This document shows, piece by piece, positions 41,884-54,134 of a DNA stretch of 64,000 bases. The notes beneath the pieces are model-generated. The model saw only the letters and a list, made by a program, of their open reading frames with translations, had not been told where the DNA came from and searched no databases. The translations under genes and the position numbers were made by a program. Source of the stretch: Novosphingobium sp. Gsoil 351. GTDB lineage: Bacteria; Pseudomonadota; Alphaproteobacteria; Sphingomonadales; Sphingomonadaceae. The stretch lies in the NCBI RefSeq assembly GCF_009707465.1, contig NZ_CP046120.1:186001-250000 (forward strand). Reading direction: 5' to 3'. Within the stretch, counting starts at the first letter, position 1; each line of letters starts with the position of its first letter.

Positions 41884-42834
41884 CTAGGCCCGAGCCTTCG
41901 CCACTTGCGCTTCCCGCGCCGCGCGCATTGCCCTGAAATCGTCGCCGGCGTGATAGCTCGAACGGGTCAGCGGGCTCGCCGCGACCTGCAGGAACCCCTT
42001 CGCGCGGGCGATCGCGCCGAACGCCGAAAACGCCTGCGGGGTGACGAAATCGATCACCTTGGTGTGCTTCGGCGTTGGCTGGAGGTACTGCCCCATCGTC
42101 AGGAAATCGATTCCCGCGCAGCGCATGTCGTCCATCACCTGATGAACCTCGAGGCGCTCCTCGCCCAGCCCGAGCATGATGCCCGACTTGGTGAAGACCA
42201 GCGGATCGTGGCGCTTGACCTCCTCGAGCAGGCGCAGCGATGCGTAATAGCGCGCGCCCGGGCGGATGGTCGGGTACAGCCGCGGCACCGTCTCGAGGTT
42301 ATGATTGTAGACGTCCGGCCCCGCCGCGACGATCGCCTCGACCGCGGGGCGCATCTTGCCCCGGAAGTCGGGCGTGAGGATCTCGATGGTGGTTGCCGGC
42401 GTGGTCCGCCGCAGCGCCTCGATTACCTTGACGAACTGGCCCGCGCCGCCATCGGGCAGATCGTCGCGATCGACCGAGGTGATCACGATGTGCTCTAACC
42501 CCAGCTTGGCCGCGGCCACGGCGACATGCTCGGGCTCCAGCGAGTCCACCGCGCGCGGCATACCGGTCTTGACGTTGCAGAACGCGCAGGCGCGCGTGCA
42601 GACATCGCCCAGGATCATCACCGTGGCGTGTTTCTTGGTCCAGCACTCGCCGATATTGGGGCAGGCCGCTTCCTCGCACACCGTGTTGAGGCCCAGGTCA
42701 CGCATCAACTGGCGGGTCTCGCCATAGCCCTTGCTGGTCGGCGCCTTGACCCGGATCCAGTCCGGCTTGCGCTGGCGCCCAGGCTCGTTGTCGGGTCGCG
42801 AAGCGACGAGCGGTGCGGATGCGAGATCGTTCAT
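41884..42834 (-). CDS. lipA: Lipoyl synthase
   Basis: Radical SAM enzyme that inserts sulfur into octanoyl groups on E2/GcvH; 316 aa from ATG 42834 (GTG 42843 also in frame). Radical SAM cluster CTRACAFC (CX3CX2C) and the auxiliary cluster [12 protein letters not shown] (CX4CX5C) are intact. Conserved C-terminal [10 protein letters not shown] with the Ser ligand is present. Its product is needed by PdhC at 10.3 kb in this window. Followed by a COQ10-like gene in an apparent operon. Confidence 0.96.
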   Translation of the reverse strand: MNDLASAPLVASRPDNEPGRQRKPDWIRVKAPTSKGYGETRQLMRDLGLNTVCEEAACPNIGECWTKKHATVMILGDVCTRACAFCNVKTGMPRAVDSLEPEHVAVAAAKLGLEHIVITSVDRDDLPDGGAGQFVKVIEALRRTTPATTIEILTPDFRGKMRPAVEAIVAAGPDVYNHNLETVPRLYPTIRPGARYYASLRLLEEVKRHDPLVFTKSGIMLGLGEERLEVHQVMDDMRCAGIDFLTMGQYLQPTPKHTKVIDFVTPQAFSAFGAIARAKGFLQVAASPLTRSSYHAGDDFRAMRAAREAQVAKARA

Positions 42835-42900
42835 GACGCCCACTTAGTCACGCCTGTGCGCGCTTGCCAGTGGCAATCGCCTGCGCTTAAGGGCAGCGCC

Positions 42901-43554
42901 ATGACGATCGACACCACCCCCGAATTCGACCATCTCTTGTCCGGCTACCGCCGCTTCCGCGAAACCGGCTGGGCGCGGCGCCGCGAGCGCTGGGCGCAAC
43001 TGCGCGAAGGCCAGCAGCCCGAGACGATGATCATCGCTTGTTCGGACAGCCGGGTCGATCCCGCGCAGATCTTCGATGTCGATCCCGGCGAGATGTTCGT
43101 CGTGCGCAACGTTGCCGCGATGGTCCCGCCGTTCGAGCCGGTCGCCGGGCACCACGGCGTCTCCGCCGCGCTCGAATTCGCGGTCCAGGTGCTCAAGGTT
43201 AAGGAGTTGATCGTGATGGGCCACGGGATGTGCGGCGGCTGCCGCGCCGCGCTGACCCAGGAACTCCGCGGCGCCGAACCCGGCGAAGGCGGGTTCATCG
43301 CGGACTGGATCGCTATGCTCGACGAGGCGCGTGGGCCGATCGCCGCCTCCCTCGGCACCACCGGCCGCACCGCCGAACGCGCTATGGAGGAGGCTGGCGT
43401 AAAGGTCAGCCTTGCCAACCTGCGCACCTTTCCCTGCATCCGCCGCAAAGAGCGCGAAGGCACGCTGCGGCTTCGCGGCGCGTTTTTCGCGATTTCGGAC
43501 GGGGTGCTGCACCTCCTCGACGAAGCCAGCGGAGTGTTCGATCCGGTGACCTGA
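42901..43554 (+). CDS. Beta-class carbonic anhydrase
   Basis: Zinc enzyme interconverting CO2 and bicarbonate; 217 aa from ATG 42901. Zinc ligands and dyad are seen as IIACSDSRVDP (Cys, and Asp-Arg dyad) and VMGHGMCGGCRAAL (His, Cys). The fold and length fit the beta class. Divergent from lipA (66-bp gap). It may supply bicarbonate for carboxylases; no linked gene shows which. Confidence 0.94.
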   Translation: MTIDTTPEFDHLLSGYRRFRETGWARRRERWAQLREGQQPETMIIACSDSRVDPAQIFDVDPGEMFVVRNVAAMVPPFEPVAGHHGVSAALEFAVQVLKVKELIVMGHGMCGGCRAALTQELRGAEPGEGGFIADWIAMLDEARGPIAASLGTTGRTAERAMEEAGVKVSLANLRTFPCIRRKEREGTLRLRGAFFAISDGVLHLLDEASGVFDPVT

Positions 43555-44028
43555 CCCGGACGCGGAACGGCCGGCGAAACTGTGTGACCTTCCGCGGCTC
43601 GCAGCACCTGCCCTGCCGCTGCGGTCGAGCTGGGCAAGATGGCGCAAAAGCGCGCAATTGTCGGTTTTGCGCTGGGTTGCGACATGCTCGCCCCGATAGA
43701 ATAGCGGCTTGAGCAACCCGAACAGCGCGCGCGAGCGCCACTCTTCGACCGTGACCTTCCGTCGCGCCCCTTCGTCATGGCCGACGATCTGGTCCCAGGC
43801 GGCGGCGAAACTTTCGGCCCCTGGTTTTCGGCGCAGGCGATAGGCGGTCTCGCGCGCCATCCCGGCCTTGCGCGCCGCCCCGGTGACCGATCCGCTCTGC
43901 GCCAACGCTGCCAGGAAGGCCGCCTGGCGAGCGGGCGTCCACCCATCGCCGCGCGTGCGCAGCCGCACGGGCACGAAAGCGGGAACGCGGATATGGCGAA
44001 CGGTGCGGCGCGGAGGATAATGCTTCAT
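43555..44028 (-). CDS. Helix-turn-helix protein, 3' end uncertain
   Basis: The N-terminus from ATG 44028 has a family look known from sphingomonad genomes: GWTPARQAAFLAALAQSGSV then TGAARKAGMARETAYRLRRK and PGAESFAAAWDQIV, a resolvase-like HTH followed by a helical region. Conservation by eye extends to about 43610 (LRHLAQLDRSGRAGAASRGR). The frame has no stop until 42844, which would run antisense across the whole carbonic anhydrase gene. I list only the credible part. A frameshift or stop loss near 43600, or sequence error, may be present. Confidence 0.5.
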
Positions 44029-44289
44029 CGTTCAGGATAAGACAGATTTCGGCGATGTAGGAAAGTTTTGTGTAGCCGCCGCTGAACTCGGACGACTTCA
44101 GTGGGATGACTAGCGAACGCCTCAGCAAGTCACCTCCGCATCGTGGGCTTCGCGACGCTCCAGCAAGTGCAAGTGTCCTCAATGGGTCGGAGTTGACTGT
44201 GAAAGGACGAGCCGCCCCTTTCGCGACTGAGTTCGTTGCCCGTGCAATTGAATTATGACATGCTCGACAAGTCCGACGGGGGATGTCTG

Positions 44290-44781
44290 ATGCTTAAAGC
44301 CAAGCCGCTGTTGATAGCGGGTTTGAGCGGACTGCTCTTTGCCTGCAGTCCGAACGCGGAGTCGAGCAAGCCGGCCGGAGACAGCAGCGCTTCACACGAG
44401 TTGGCCATACGCAAGATCAACGAACAGTGGCTCACGCTGATCCGCAATCACGACGCTGCCGCGGTCTCAAGATTGTACGCTTCCGACGGAGCTATGATGG
44501 CGCCTGGCGCGCCGATCGCGCAGGGCCAGCCAGCGCTGGAGAAGGCTTGGGGCGGGCTTTTGAATACTCCCGGATTTGGGCTGACGTTCAAAGCCGATCA
44601 GATCGTCGTCGCTTCGGGTGGCGACATGGCGCTGGACCGAGGCACCTACCAACTGACGCTTGACGGTCCGAAGGGAGCGACGAAGGACATCGGAAAATAT
44701 GTGGTGGTCTGGCGCAATGTCGAGGGCCAGTGGAAAGTTGCCGCCGACATCTTCAACAGCGACGGCACCCCACCATCATAG
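44290..44781 (+). CDS. Lipoprotein with NTF2-like (SnoaL/DUF4440) domain
   Basis: 163 aa from ATG 44290, with GGGGG 11 bp upstream. Lipoprotein signal: LLIAGLSGLLFAC, lipobox Cys at about residue 19, then SPNAESSKPAGDSS linker. The rest is one NTF2-like cone fold, HELAIRKINEQWLTLIRNHD then VSRLYASDGAMMAPGAPIAQ and KYVVVWRNVEGQWKVAADIF. These domains bind small ligands or form small enzymes; the function is not predictable. The upstream 44029-44289 region contains no recognisable gene. Confidence 0.8.
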   Translation: MLKAKPLLIAGLSGLLFACSPNAESSKPAGDSSASHELAIRKINEQWLTLIRNHDAAAVSRLYASDGAMMAPGAPIAQGQPALEKAWGGLLNTPGFGLTFKADQIVVASGGDMALDRGTYQLTLDGPKGATKDIGKYVVVWRNVEGQWKVAADIFNSDGTPPS

Positions 44782-44793
44782 CCGAAAAACAAA

Positions 44794-44819
44794 ACGGGCG
44801 GCCGTTGCCGGCCGCCCGT
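44794..44819 (-). terminator. Intrinsic terminator between convergent genes
   Basis: ACGGGCGGCCG, loop TTGC, CGGCCGCCCGT: a perfect 11-bp stem. On the minus strand it is followed by TTTTGTTTTT, so it should mainly terminate the TPR gene reading leftwards. The plus-strand side lacks a T run but the stem may also slow transcription from the NTF2-like gene. Confidence 0.85.
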
Positions 44820-44844
44820 TCGGTTGCTCAGTACCAAAGTCCGC

Positions 44845-46176
44845 TCAGACTGCGGGACTCTTGCTGTTGACCAGCGCCAGCCACAGCCGCGCCAGCGGTG
44901 CTCTTACCCCGCCGACCTGCTTGAAGCTGGCGCGCGCGCCGGCGTAGTTGCCCTGATCGTATTGGGCGATGCCCAGGCGGGTGAGTACGCGGTCCTTGTC
45001 GACGCCGGTCTTGCCCAGCGCCAGCTTATAGAGCTCCTCGGCCTTCGCGGCCTCGCCATAATTGAGATAGGCGTCGCCGGTCGACAGCGCGTCAAGCCCG
45101 CTGGTCGAAGCTGCGGCCTTGGCGGCGGCGGCGGGAAGCGAGGCCTTGTCCGCAGCCATCCGGCTTTGCGCCAGGGTACGCGATTCGGTCACGAACGGAC
45201 CGCTGAGCGCGCCCGCGGCGGTACCCTTGTCGATCGCCTTGATCACCTCGCCGGGCAAGCGGCGCGGATCGGCGGTCTGGATGTATTCGCGATACTCGTT
45301 GCCCACGAACTTGGGTTCGTTGTCTAACGCGCCCGAGCGCATCATCAGGCGGAACAAGTCGATCGTTTCGGTCGGGCCATAGTTGCCGAAGCGGCGGACG
45401 AGCTGGGCCGAGCCAAGCCAATTGAAGTTGTTCGGGTACAGTTCGACCTGGGTCAGCGCCCAATCGACCGATTCATTGGCCAGCTTGGCGTTGTAGGCCA
45501 CCACGTTGGCGCGCTTGAGCCATTCCTGGGGCACCGGCTGACCCGCAGCGCGCTTTGCCGCGACCGCCTGCTTGAGCAGCGCGAGGCCCTGCGCGGGCTG
45601 ACCGGCCCGGGCATAGGCGTCGGCCATGATCTCGCCCGCCTGAGGGTCGGAATAGTTGGCGGCGACCGCGGCGGCGAGCGCCGACGACGCGGTCGCATAA
45701 TCCTTGTTGGTGTAGGCGAAGCTGCCGAGGTAAAACTGGAAGTCCGGCACTTTGGCGGGATCGAGCTTGCCGCTGTCGAGGATCAGCTTGGCGCCGCGCT
45801 GGCGCATCGGGATGTCGTTGACGTAACCGCCCAGGTTGATCGCGAGCTGGCCCACGGCAAGCTTCTCATCGGGACTGACCGCAACTGCTTCAGCGGCCTG
45901 TTCCATCGCCGCGGCCCCGGCGGTGGCGGCGGCCAACTCAGCCTCGCCCGCCGCGCCTTTGTCCTTGGCCGCTTTGATCGCTTCGACCTTGGTCTGAAGC
46001 GGGGCGGCGGCGGCCACGAATTCCTTCGAAAAGCTGCCCTTGCCCGGCTTGGCGGGCTTGGCCTTGTCGGCCGCGGCGGCCGGCGTGGCCGCGATCGCCA
46101 CTGCGCTCAGGGCCAGGCCCGCGGCCAGCGCGGTGGAGACCAGTCTACGGCTCCTGCCCATGCTCGAAAAACCCAT
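44845..46176 (-). CDS. Exported TPR-type repeat protein
   Basis: 443 aa from ATG 46176, with AAGGAGAG upstream. Signal peptide (RLVSTALAAGLALSAVAIAA, then TPAAAADKAK). The body is a helical array with several TPR-like motifs, e.g. YTNKDYATASSALAAAVAAN, IMADAYARAGQPAQGLALLK and TRLGIAQYDQGNYAGARASF. No catalytic motif. It may be a periplasmic scaffold. Stand-alone gene closed by a terminator; the 280-bp region to its 5' side before gyrA has no recognisable gene. Confidence 0.85.
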   Translation of the reverse strand: MGFSSMGRSRRLVSTALAAGLALSAVAIAATPAAAADKAKPAKPGKGSFSKEFVAAAAPLQTKVEAIKAAKDKGAAGEAELAAATAGAAAMEQAAEAVAVSPDEKLAVGQLAINLGGYVNDIPMRQRGAKLILDSGKLDPAKVPDFQFYLGSFAYTNKDYATASSALAAAVAANYSDPQAGEIMADAYARAGQPAQGLALLKQAVAAKRAAGQPVPQEWLKRANVVAYNAKLANESVDWALTQVELYPNNFNWLGSAQLVRRFGNYGPTETIDLFRLMMRSGALDNEPKFVGNEYREYIQTADPRRLPGEVIKAIDKGTAAGALSGPFVTESRTLAQSRMAADKASLPAAAAKAAASTSGLDALSTGDAYLNYGEAAKAEELYKLALGKTGVDKDRVLTRLGIAQYDQGNYAGARASFKQVGGVRAPLARLWLALVNSKSPAV

Positions 46177-46456
46177 TCGATCTCTCCTTGTCGGACCGGC
46201 CGCGCCGGTGCGTTATAACCCGATTCTGCCGCGAGGCTGTGAGCCGAAACCCCCGCTTTTGCAACCGCATGCCCGCTAGGAAGGGGGCGCTGAACGCCAT
46301 TTGAATGTTGCCATGAGCATTGGTTCAGGAATCCCCCAGCGACATGTGGAAAACTGGCGTGCGGGCAGGTCGCTCCATGGCGGATTGCTGGCCTTTTGCC
46401 GCGGGTTCCCGTAGGCCGGAACCTCACCCGAAAAATACAGCGAGACGTAACGCCAC

Positions 46457-49182
<2,726 letters not shown>

Positions 49183-49185
49183 GCG

Positions 49186-50025
49186 ATGCTGCGGGTCGAG
49201 CCTTCCGGTCAGGCCTGCGGGGCGAGGGTGACCGGGGTCGATCTGGCCGCGCCGCTGTCCAACCCAAGCGTGTCCGAAATCCGCTCTGCCTGGCTCGAGC
49301 ATCATGTGCTGGCGTTCCCCGGGCAACGGATGGACGACGATGCGCTCGAGCGGTTCACGCAGGCGCTGGGCGGGTTCGGCAGCGATCCGTTCTTCGCCCC
49401 TATCCCGGGCCGGCAGCACATCGCCGCGATCCTGCGGGAGGCTGACGAGCGCACGCCCCTGTTTGCCGAAAACTGGCACAGCGATTGGAGCTTTCAGGCG
49501 CACCCGCCCGCGGGCACGTGTCTGCTGGCGATCGAGATTCCGCCCAAGGGCGGCGACACGCTGTTCGCCAACCAGCACGCCGCGTGGGACGCGTTGTCGC
49601 CCGCCAAGCAGGCCGAGTGGGGCGATCTGATCGCGATCCACTCGGCCCGCCTCGCCTATGCCCCCGACGGCTCGTACGGGGAGCGTGACAAGGGCCGCAG
49701 CATGGCGATCCGCCCCGGCGAGGAAGCACGTCAGGAACAAACCCATCCACTCGTCCCTGCCCACCCCGAGACCGGACGACGCGGGTTCTATTCAACGCTC
49801 GGCTACATCGTCGGGATCGAGGGCATGGACGACGACGACGCCTTTCCGCTCCTGCGCGAAATCGCCGCGTGGCAGGCGCGCGAAGAGTTCGTCTACCGTC
49901 ACGTGTGGGAGCCGGACATGCTGATCCTGTGGGACAACCGCTCGCTGCTCCATCGGGCGACGGGAGGCTACCAGGGGTATCGTCGAGAGCTGCACCGGAC
50001 GACGATCGCGGCTTGGGAGGGTTAA
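49186..50025 (+). CDS. TauD/TfdA-family 2-oxoglutarate dioxygenase
   Basis: Fe(II)/2-oxoglutarate-dependent oxygenase, 279 aa, starting 4 bp after gyrA. Iron-binding facial triad: His and Asp in NWHSDWSFQAHPP, and distal His in NRSLLHRATGGYQGYRREL, with the 2-oxoglutarate-binding Arg in the same stretch. Members of the family hydroxylate taurine, 2,4-D, sulfates and related compounds; the substrate here is not predictable. Convergent with the lysoplasmalogenase gene (4-bp overlap). Confidence 0.9.
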   Translation: MLRVEPSGQACGARVTGVDLAAPLSNPSVSEIRSAWLEHHVLAFPGQRMDDDALERFTQALGGFGSDPFFAPIPGRQHIAAILREADERTPLFAENWHSDWSFQAHPPAGTCLLAIEIPPKGGDTLFANQHAAWDALSPAKQAEWGDLIAIHSARLAYAPDGSYGERDKGRSMAIRPGEEARQEQTHPLVPAHPETGRRGFYSTLGYIVGIEGMDDDDAFPLLREIAAWQAREEFVYRHVWEPDMLILWDNRSLLHRATGGYQGYRRELHRTTIAAWEG

Positions 50026-50678
50026 GCCTCCCGCCCACGCAGAAAGCCCACAGCGCCGACGCAGATCAGGAACTGTCCGAGGTAATACAGCGGCCAGATC
50101 AACACATCGGGCAGCGCGCTCGTTGCGAGCGGCCCCATCCGCGAAAAGATCAGCAGGTCGGAGGCGACGAACAGGACCGCTCCTAGCCCCACCCGATAGC
50201 GTGGGAAGGCGCTCGACCAGGCGGCCGCGGCCATTCCGCCCAGCGCGAACGCGTAAAGCGCCACACCGGGGGCGGCGGTGCGGTCGGTGGGGAGCAGGAA
50301 CGCGATCAGCGGGGTGCCGAGCAGCAGGGTGACTGCGGCGGCCTGCTGGCTGGAGGTTAGACTGGCACGGCGGTGGCGGGTGTAGAGCGCAATGGCGATA
50401 ACGTGGCCGACGAAGAAGCACGCCGCTCCCGCCACCAGATCGATCTCGATCGCCATGTCGCCGGCGGCGCCGAAGACCATGATTGCGGAGAGCATTTTGC
50501 CGTCGCGGCCGGGCGCATGCCGGGCCGCGTAGATCGCCAGGAACGCGACCCCCGCGCCTTTCCAGAGCGTTTTGAACAGTCCAGCGAGGGCGGCGTCCTT
50601 CACGAAGTAGAACGATACCCCTGCGACCAGACTGGCGAGCAGCCAGGGTCGGCGTTCGATCAGGGCGCGTTTGGGCAA
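50022..50678 (-). CDS. Lysoplasmalogenase (YhhN family)
   Basis: Integral membrane protein of 218 aa with about eight hydrophobic helices, e.g. [31 protein letters not shown] and [18 protein letters not shown]. The motifs [20 protein letters not shown] and [13 protein letters not shown], with conserved acidic residues within membrane helices, fit the YhhN/TMEM86 lysoplasmalogenase family. Start is TTG 50678, with AAGGAGACGAGC right upstream. The reaction is inferred from the family. Confidence 0.85.
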   Translation of the reverse strand: MPKRALIERRPWLLASLVAGVSFYFVKDAALAGLFKTLWKGAGVAFLAIYAARHAPGRDGKMLSAIMVFGAAGDMAIEIDLVAGAACFFVGHVIAIALYTRHRRASLTSSQQAAAVTLLLGTPLIAFLLPTDRTAAPGVALYAFALGGMAAAAWSSAFPRYRVGLGAVLFVASDLLIFSRMGPLATSALPDVLIWPLYYLGQFLICVGAVGFLRGREA

Positions 50679-50721
50679 GCTCGTCTCCTTACGATCCTGC
50701 TGCTTCGGTTACCACCAGCCC

Positions 50722-50806
50722 CGCTCGTGTCGAGCGAAGTCGAGACACAGTCGCGTGACGTTCGACCCTGCCCGGCATCCCTCGACTTCGTTCGTGATGA
50801 GCGGGT
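50722..50806. repeat. Family 3 repeat, upstream of trmFO
   Basis: 85-bp block with palindromic ends: GCTCGTGTCGAGCGAAGTCG on one side and CTCGACTTCGTTCGTGATGA on the other. Its reverse complement matches 55900-55993 by eye over most of its length. It ends about 10 bp before the trmFO start. A short related piece is at 61897-61920. Confidence 0.65.
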
Positions 50807-50816
50807 AGAGAGAGCT

Positions 50817-52169
50817 GTGTCCTATCGGGTCCATATCATCGGCGGCGGTCTCGCCGGAAGCGAGGCGGCGTGGCAGCTTGCCCGCCGCGGCATTCGCGTT
50901 CGCTTGAGCGAAATGCGCGGGACCGGAGAACGAAGCCCCGCTCACCAGGGCGATGGATTGGCCGAACTCGTCTGCTCGAACAGCTTCCGCTCGGACGACG
51001 ATGCCAGCAACGCGGTCGGCCTGCTCCACCACGAAATGCGGCGGTGCGATTCGCTGGTGATGGCGGCAGCGGAAGTGGCCAAGGTGCCAGCGGGATCGGC
51101 GCTGGCTGTCGATCGCGACGTGTTTTCGCGCGAAGTGGAATGCCGCCTGGCCGCCCTGCCCTCGCTCGAAATCGTGCGCGAGCGAATCGATGTGCTGCCG
51201 ATGGATGGCCTGACGGTCGTCGCCACCGGGCCCCTGACCGCCGAATCGTTGGCCCAAAGCATCGGCGCGGCGACCGGAGCGGAATCCTTGGCCTTCTTCG
51301 ACGCCATCGCCCCGATCGTTCATCGCGACAGTATCGACCTGGACATCGCCTGGATGGCCGCAAGATGGGATAAGGGTGGCAAGGATTACATCAACTGCCC
51401 GATGGACAAGCAGCAGTACCTTGCCTTCCACGATGGCTTGCTGGCCGGCGAGAAAACCGTGTTCAAGGAGTGGGAATCCAACACGCCCTACTTCGAAGGC
51501 TGCATGCCGATCGAGGTCATGGCTTCGCGTGGCGTGGACACTTTGCGCTTTGGCCCGATGAAACCGGTCGGGCTCGACAATCCGCACGCCGCCTCGCCCG
51601 AGTTTCCGAACGGTCGCTGGCCTTATGCGGTGGTTCAACTGCGTCAGGACAACGCGCTCGGCACGCTGTGGAACATGGTCGGGTTCCAGACCAAGCTCAA
51701 GCATGCCGAGCAGGTGCGCCTGTTCCGTACGATCCCCGGGCTGGAGAACGCCGAGTTCGCCCGGCTTGGCGGATTGCACCGCAACACGTTCCTCAACTCG
51801 CCGCGGCTGCTGGACCGACGGCTGCGCTTGAAAAGCGCGCCGCACATCCGTTTCGCCGGGCAGATCACCGGGTGCGAGGGCTATGTCGAAAGCGCTGCGG
51901 TCGGCCTTCTGGCGGGGCTGATGGCGGCGGATGAGCTGACCGGCCTGGAATGGTCCCCGCCGCCGCGCACGACCGCGCTCGGCGCGCTTCTGTCGCATAT
52001 CACCGGAGACGCCGACGCCGAAACTTATCAGCCTATGAACGTCAACTTCGGCCTGTTTCCGCCGCCCGATGCGCAAGTGAAGAAGAAGCAGCGCAAGCAG
52101 GCCTACACCGATCGGGCGAAGGCGGACTTCGGCGAGTGGCTGGCGGAGCGGGTCCTCCTTCCGGCCTAG
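50817..52169 (+). CDS. trmFO: Methylenetetrahydrofolate--tRNA (uracil-5-)-methyltransferase
   Basis: Folate- and FAD-dependent enzyme making m5U54 in tRNA; 450 aa from GTG 50817. The N-terminal FAD fold [20 protein letters not shown], then [20 protein letters not shown] and [20 protein letters not shown] with the catalytic Cys, [13 protein letters not shown], and [20 protein letters not shown]. The open frame continues upstream through the family 3 repeat but the GTG fits the known N-terminus. Its stop overlaps the convergent serB by 4 bp. Confidence 0.94.
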   Translation: MSYRVHIIGGGLAGSEAAWQLARRGIRVRLSEMRGTGERSPAHQGDGLAELVCSNSFRSDDDASNAVGLLHHEMRRCDSLVMAAAEVAKVPAGSALAVDRDVFSREVECRLAALPSLEIVRERIDVLPMDGLTVVATGPLTAESLAQSIGAATGAESLAFFDAIAPIVHRDSIDLDIAWMAARWDKGGKDYINCPMDKQQYLAFHDGLLAGEKTVFKEWESNTPYFEGCMPIEVMASRGVDTLRFGPMKPVGLDNPHAASPEFPNGRWPYAVVQLRQDNALGTLWNMVGFQTKLKHAEQVRLFRTIPGLENAEFARLGGLHRNTFLNSPRLLDRRLRLKSAPHIRFAGQITGCEGYVESAAVGLLAGLMAADELTGLEWSPPPRTTALGALLSHITGDADAETYQPMNVNFGLFPPPDAQVKKKQRKQAYTDRAKADFGEWLAERVLLPA

Positions 52170-53050
52170 CCTCGCGTCCAGTCCTCTTTCGCAATCCCCA
52201 GCAGCTCGAGCACCGCGGTGAGGTCGCCGCGCTCTATCCAGCCGTCGGCAGCTTCGCGGGCCTTTGGCTTGGCATGGTAGGCGATGCCGAACGTCGCGGC
52301 TTGCAGCATGGGCACGTCGTTGGCTCCATCGCCCATCGCCAGGCTCACCGTCCCTGCCCCCAGCCGCTCGGCTTCCACGGCGAGAGTGCGCGCCTTGGTC
52401 GCGCTATCGCTGACCGGTCCGTCGAGGTAGCCGGTCAGTTTGCCCGACGCGACCGCCAGGCGATTGCCCACGACGCGGTCGAAGCCCAGCTCTTCCGCCA
52501 CGGGATCGGCGAAGGCGTGAAATCCGCCGGTGACCAGCACGGTGTCACATCCCAGCCCCTTCAGCGTGGCGACCAGCGTCTTGGCGCCGGGCATCGGCCG
52601 GATGCGCTCGGCCAGGCAACGCGCGATCGCGCCCTCGTCCAGACCGGCGAGCAGGGCGACCCGCTCGCGCAAGGCGGAGCGAAAATCGAGTTCGCCCTGC
52701 ATCGCGCGTTCGGTGATCGCGGCGATCTGCGGCTTGATCCCGGCATAGTCGGCCAGCTCGTCGATGCATTCCTGACCGATCATGGTCGAATCCATGTCGC
52801 TCACGAACAGTTGCGGGGCCGCGATCGGACGATCCGTCACCAACAGGTCGCAGGGGGCGAAGTGGCGGCCGAGGATGCTCCGCACCACCCCGGCCTCACC
52901 CTCGGGCAGGAGCAGCTCGATCGCGTCCTCGCCGCTGATCACAGTCTCCGCCATCGCCACCGGCCAGCCGTGGTCCAGCAACTCGCTGCGCGCCGCATCG
53001 AGTTTTCCCGCAAGCGTGGCGGTCTCTGCTAACAGCCGGGCGATGAGCAC
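52166..53050 (-). CDS. serB: Phosphoserine phosphatase
   Basis: Last step of serine synthesis; HAD-family enzyme of 294 aa from GTG 53050. Catalytic motif [21 protein letters not shown] with the two Asp, motif [14 protein letters not shown], motif III Lys ([11 protein letters not shown]), and motif [22 protein letters not shown]. The N-terminal ACT-like region (residues 1-75) is the usual SerB extension. Its start overlaps the divergent miaA start by 8 bp. Confidence 0.94.
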   Translation of the reverse strand: MLIARLLAETATLAGKLDAARSELLDHGWPVAMAETVISGEDAIELLLPEGEAGVVRSILGRHFAPCDLLVTDRPIAAPQLFVSDMDSTMIGQECIDELADYAGIKPQIAAITERAMQGELDFRSALRERVALLAGLDEGAIARCLAERIRPMPGAKTLVATLKGLGCDTVLVTGGFHAFADPVAEELGFDRVVGNRLAVASGKLTGYLDGPVSDSATKARTLAVEAERLGAGTVSLAMGDGANDVPMLQAATFGIAYHAKPKAREAADGWIERGDLTAVLELLGIAKEDWTRG

Positions 53051-54002
53051 TGCGGAAACCTCCACCGACGCCCCGTCCCGGCCGCCGCTGGCGCTCATCG
53101 CAGGGCCGACCGCGAGCGGCAAGAGCGATCTGGCGGTCGAACTGGCACTGGCGCACGAAGCCAAAGGCGGGCGGGCCGTAGTGATCAACGCGGACAGCGC
53201 GCAAGTCTATCGCGACTTGCGGGTGCTGAGTGCCCGCCCATCCCCCCACGACATGCGCGGCATCGAGCATCGCCTGTTCGGGACGTGGGATGGGGCACAG
53301 CCTTGCTCGGCAGCGGACTGGGCCGCGGCGGCGCGCGAAGAGATTGCCAATGCCCATGCCTTGGGCAGGCTGCCGATTCTGGTCGGCGGGACCGGGCTGT
53401 ATCTACGCACCCTGCTCGACGGGATCGCACCTGTTCCGGCGATCGACCCGGAAGTGCGCGACGCAGTGCGCACGATGGCGCAGGAACAGCGCTATGCCGA
53501 CCTCATGGTTGCCGACCCGGCCGCCGTCGCGCGGATCGCTCCGGCCGACGCGACCCGAACCGCGCGAGCGCTGGAAGTTCTCCGCTCGACCGGACGAACG
53601 CTAGCCGACTGGCAGGGCGAAACGCGCGGCGGGATCGGGGCCGCAATCGACTTGCGCGCGGTCATCCTGCTGCCCGAACGCGCCGCACTCTACCGGCGCT
53701 GCGACGCGCGGTTCGCCGCGATGATGACCGGCGGCGCGGTCGAGGAAGTGGCGACGCTGCTCGCGCGCAGGCTCGATCCGGCATTGCCGGTCATGCGCGC
53801 GATCGGCGTGCGCGAGATTGCAGCGATGCTTTCCGGCGAGCTTTCGCGCGAGGCTGCGGTGGCGGCCGCCCAGCAGGCGACGCGCAATTACGCCAAGCGG
53901 CAATACACCTGGCTGCGGCATCAGCCGCACTCACACTGGCATCGCGTTGAAGGAGAAAATTTCACTGCAAGGGCGATAATCGACCGTATATTACAAGAAT
54001 AG
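53043..54002 (+). CDS. miaA: tRNA dimethylallyltransferase
   Basis: Adds the isopentenyl group to A37 of tRNA; 319 aa from ATG 53043. P-loop [20 protein letters not shown], then [40 protein letters not shown], and the C-terminal [20 protein letters not shown]. Start codons of miaA and serB overlap on opposite strands, so transcription of both must begin inside the other gene or in a very small space. Confidence 0.95.
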   Translation: MSTAETSTDAPSRPPLALIAGPTASGKSDLAVELALAHEAKGGRAVVINADSAQVYRDLRVLSARPSPHDMRGIEHRLFGTWDGAQPCSAADWAAAAREEIANAHALGRLPILVGGTGLYLRTLLDGIAPVPAIDPEVRDAVRTMAQEQRYADLMVADPAAVARIAPADATRTARALEVLRSTGRTLADWQGETRGGIGAAIDLRAVILLPERAALYRRCDARFAAMMTGGAVEEVATLLARRLDPALPVMRAIGVREIAAMLSGELSREAAVAAAQQATRNYAKRQYTWLRHQPHSHWHRVEGENFTARAIIDRILQE

Positions 54003-54082
54003 TCACTTGACATGCCATAATATGTCGCATAGACGCGCCGCCCAAGGCTTGCCGCGGCAGGCTACCGTGTTGTGGAGAGGCG

Positions 54083-54108
54083 GCCCGGCGCAGACAACTG
54101 CGTCGGGC
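54083..54108 (+). promoter_or_regulatory. Hairpin/attenuator candidate before ilvB
   Basis: GCCCGGCGCAG, loop ACAA, CTGCGTCGGGC, an 11-bp stem with one G-U pair, followed by TCGTTTCTT. It lies 27 bp before the ilvB GTG. A TTGACA box is at 54007-54012. The shape is that of an intrinsic terminator; with the start downstream it would be an attenuator. No clear leader peptide rich in Ile/Val/Leu is seen. Confidence 0.45.
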
Positions 54109-54134
54109 TCGTTTCTTGATGGAGGATCACTGCC

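Noticed and set aside
42844..43600. C-terminal extension of the HTH gene as real protein
   Set aside because: It lies wholly antisense to a well-supported carbonic anhydrase and resembles translated antisense.
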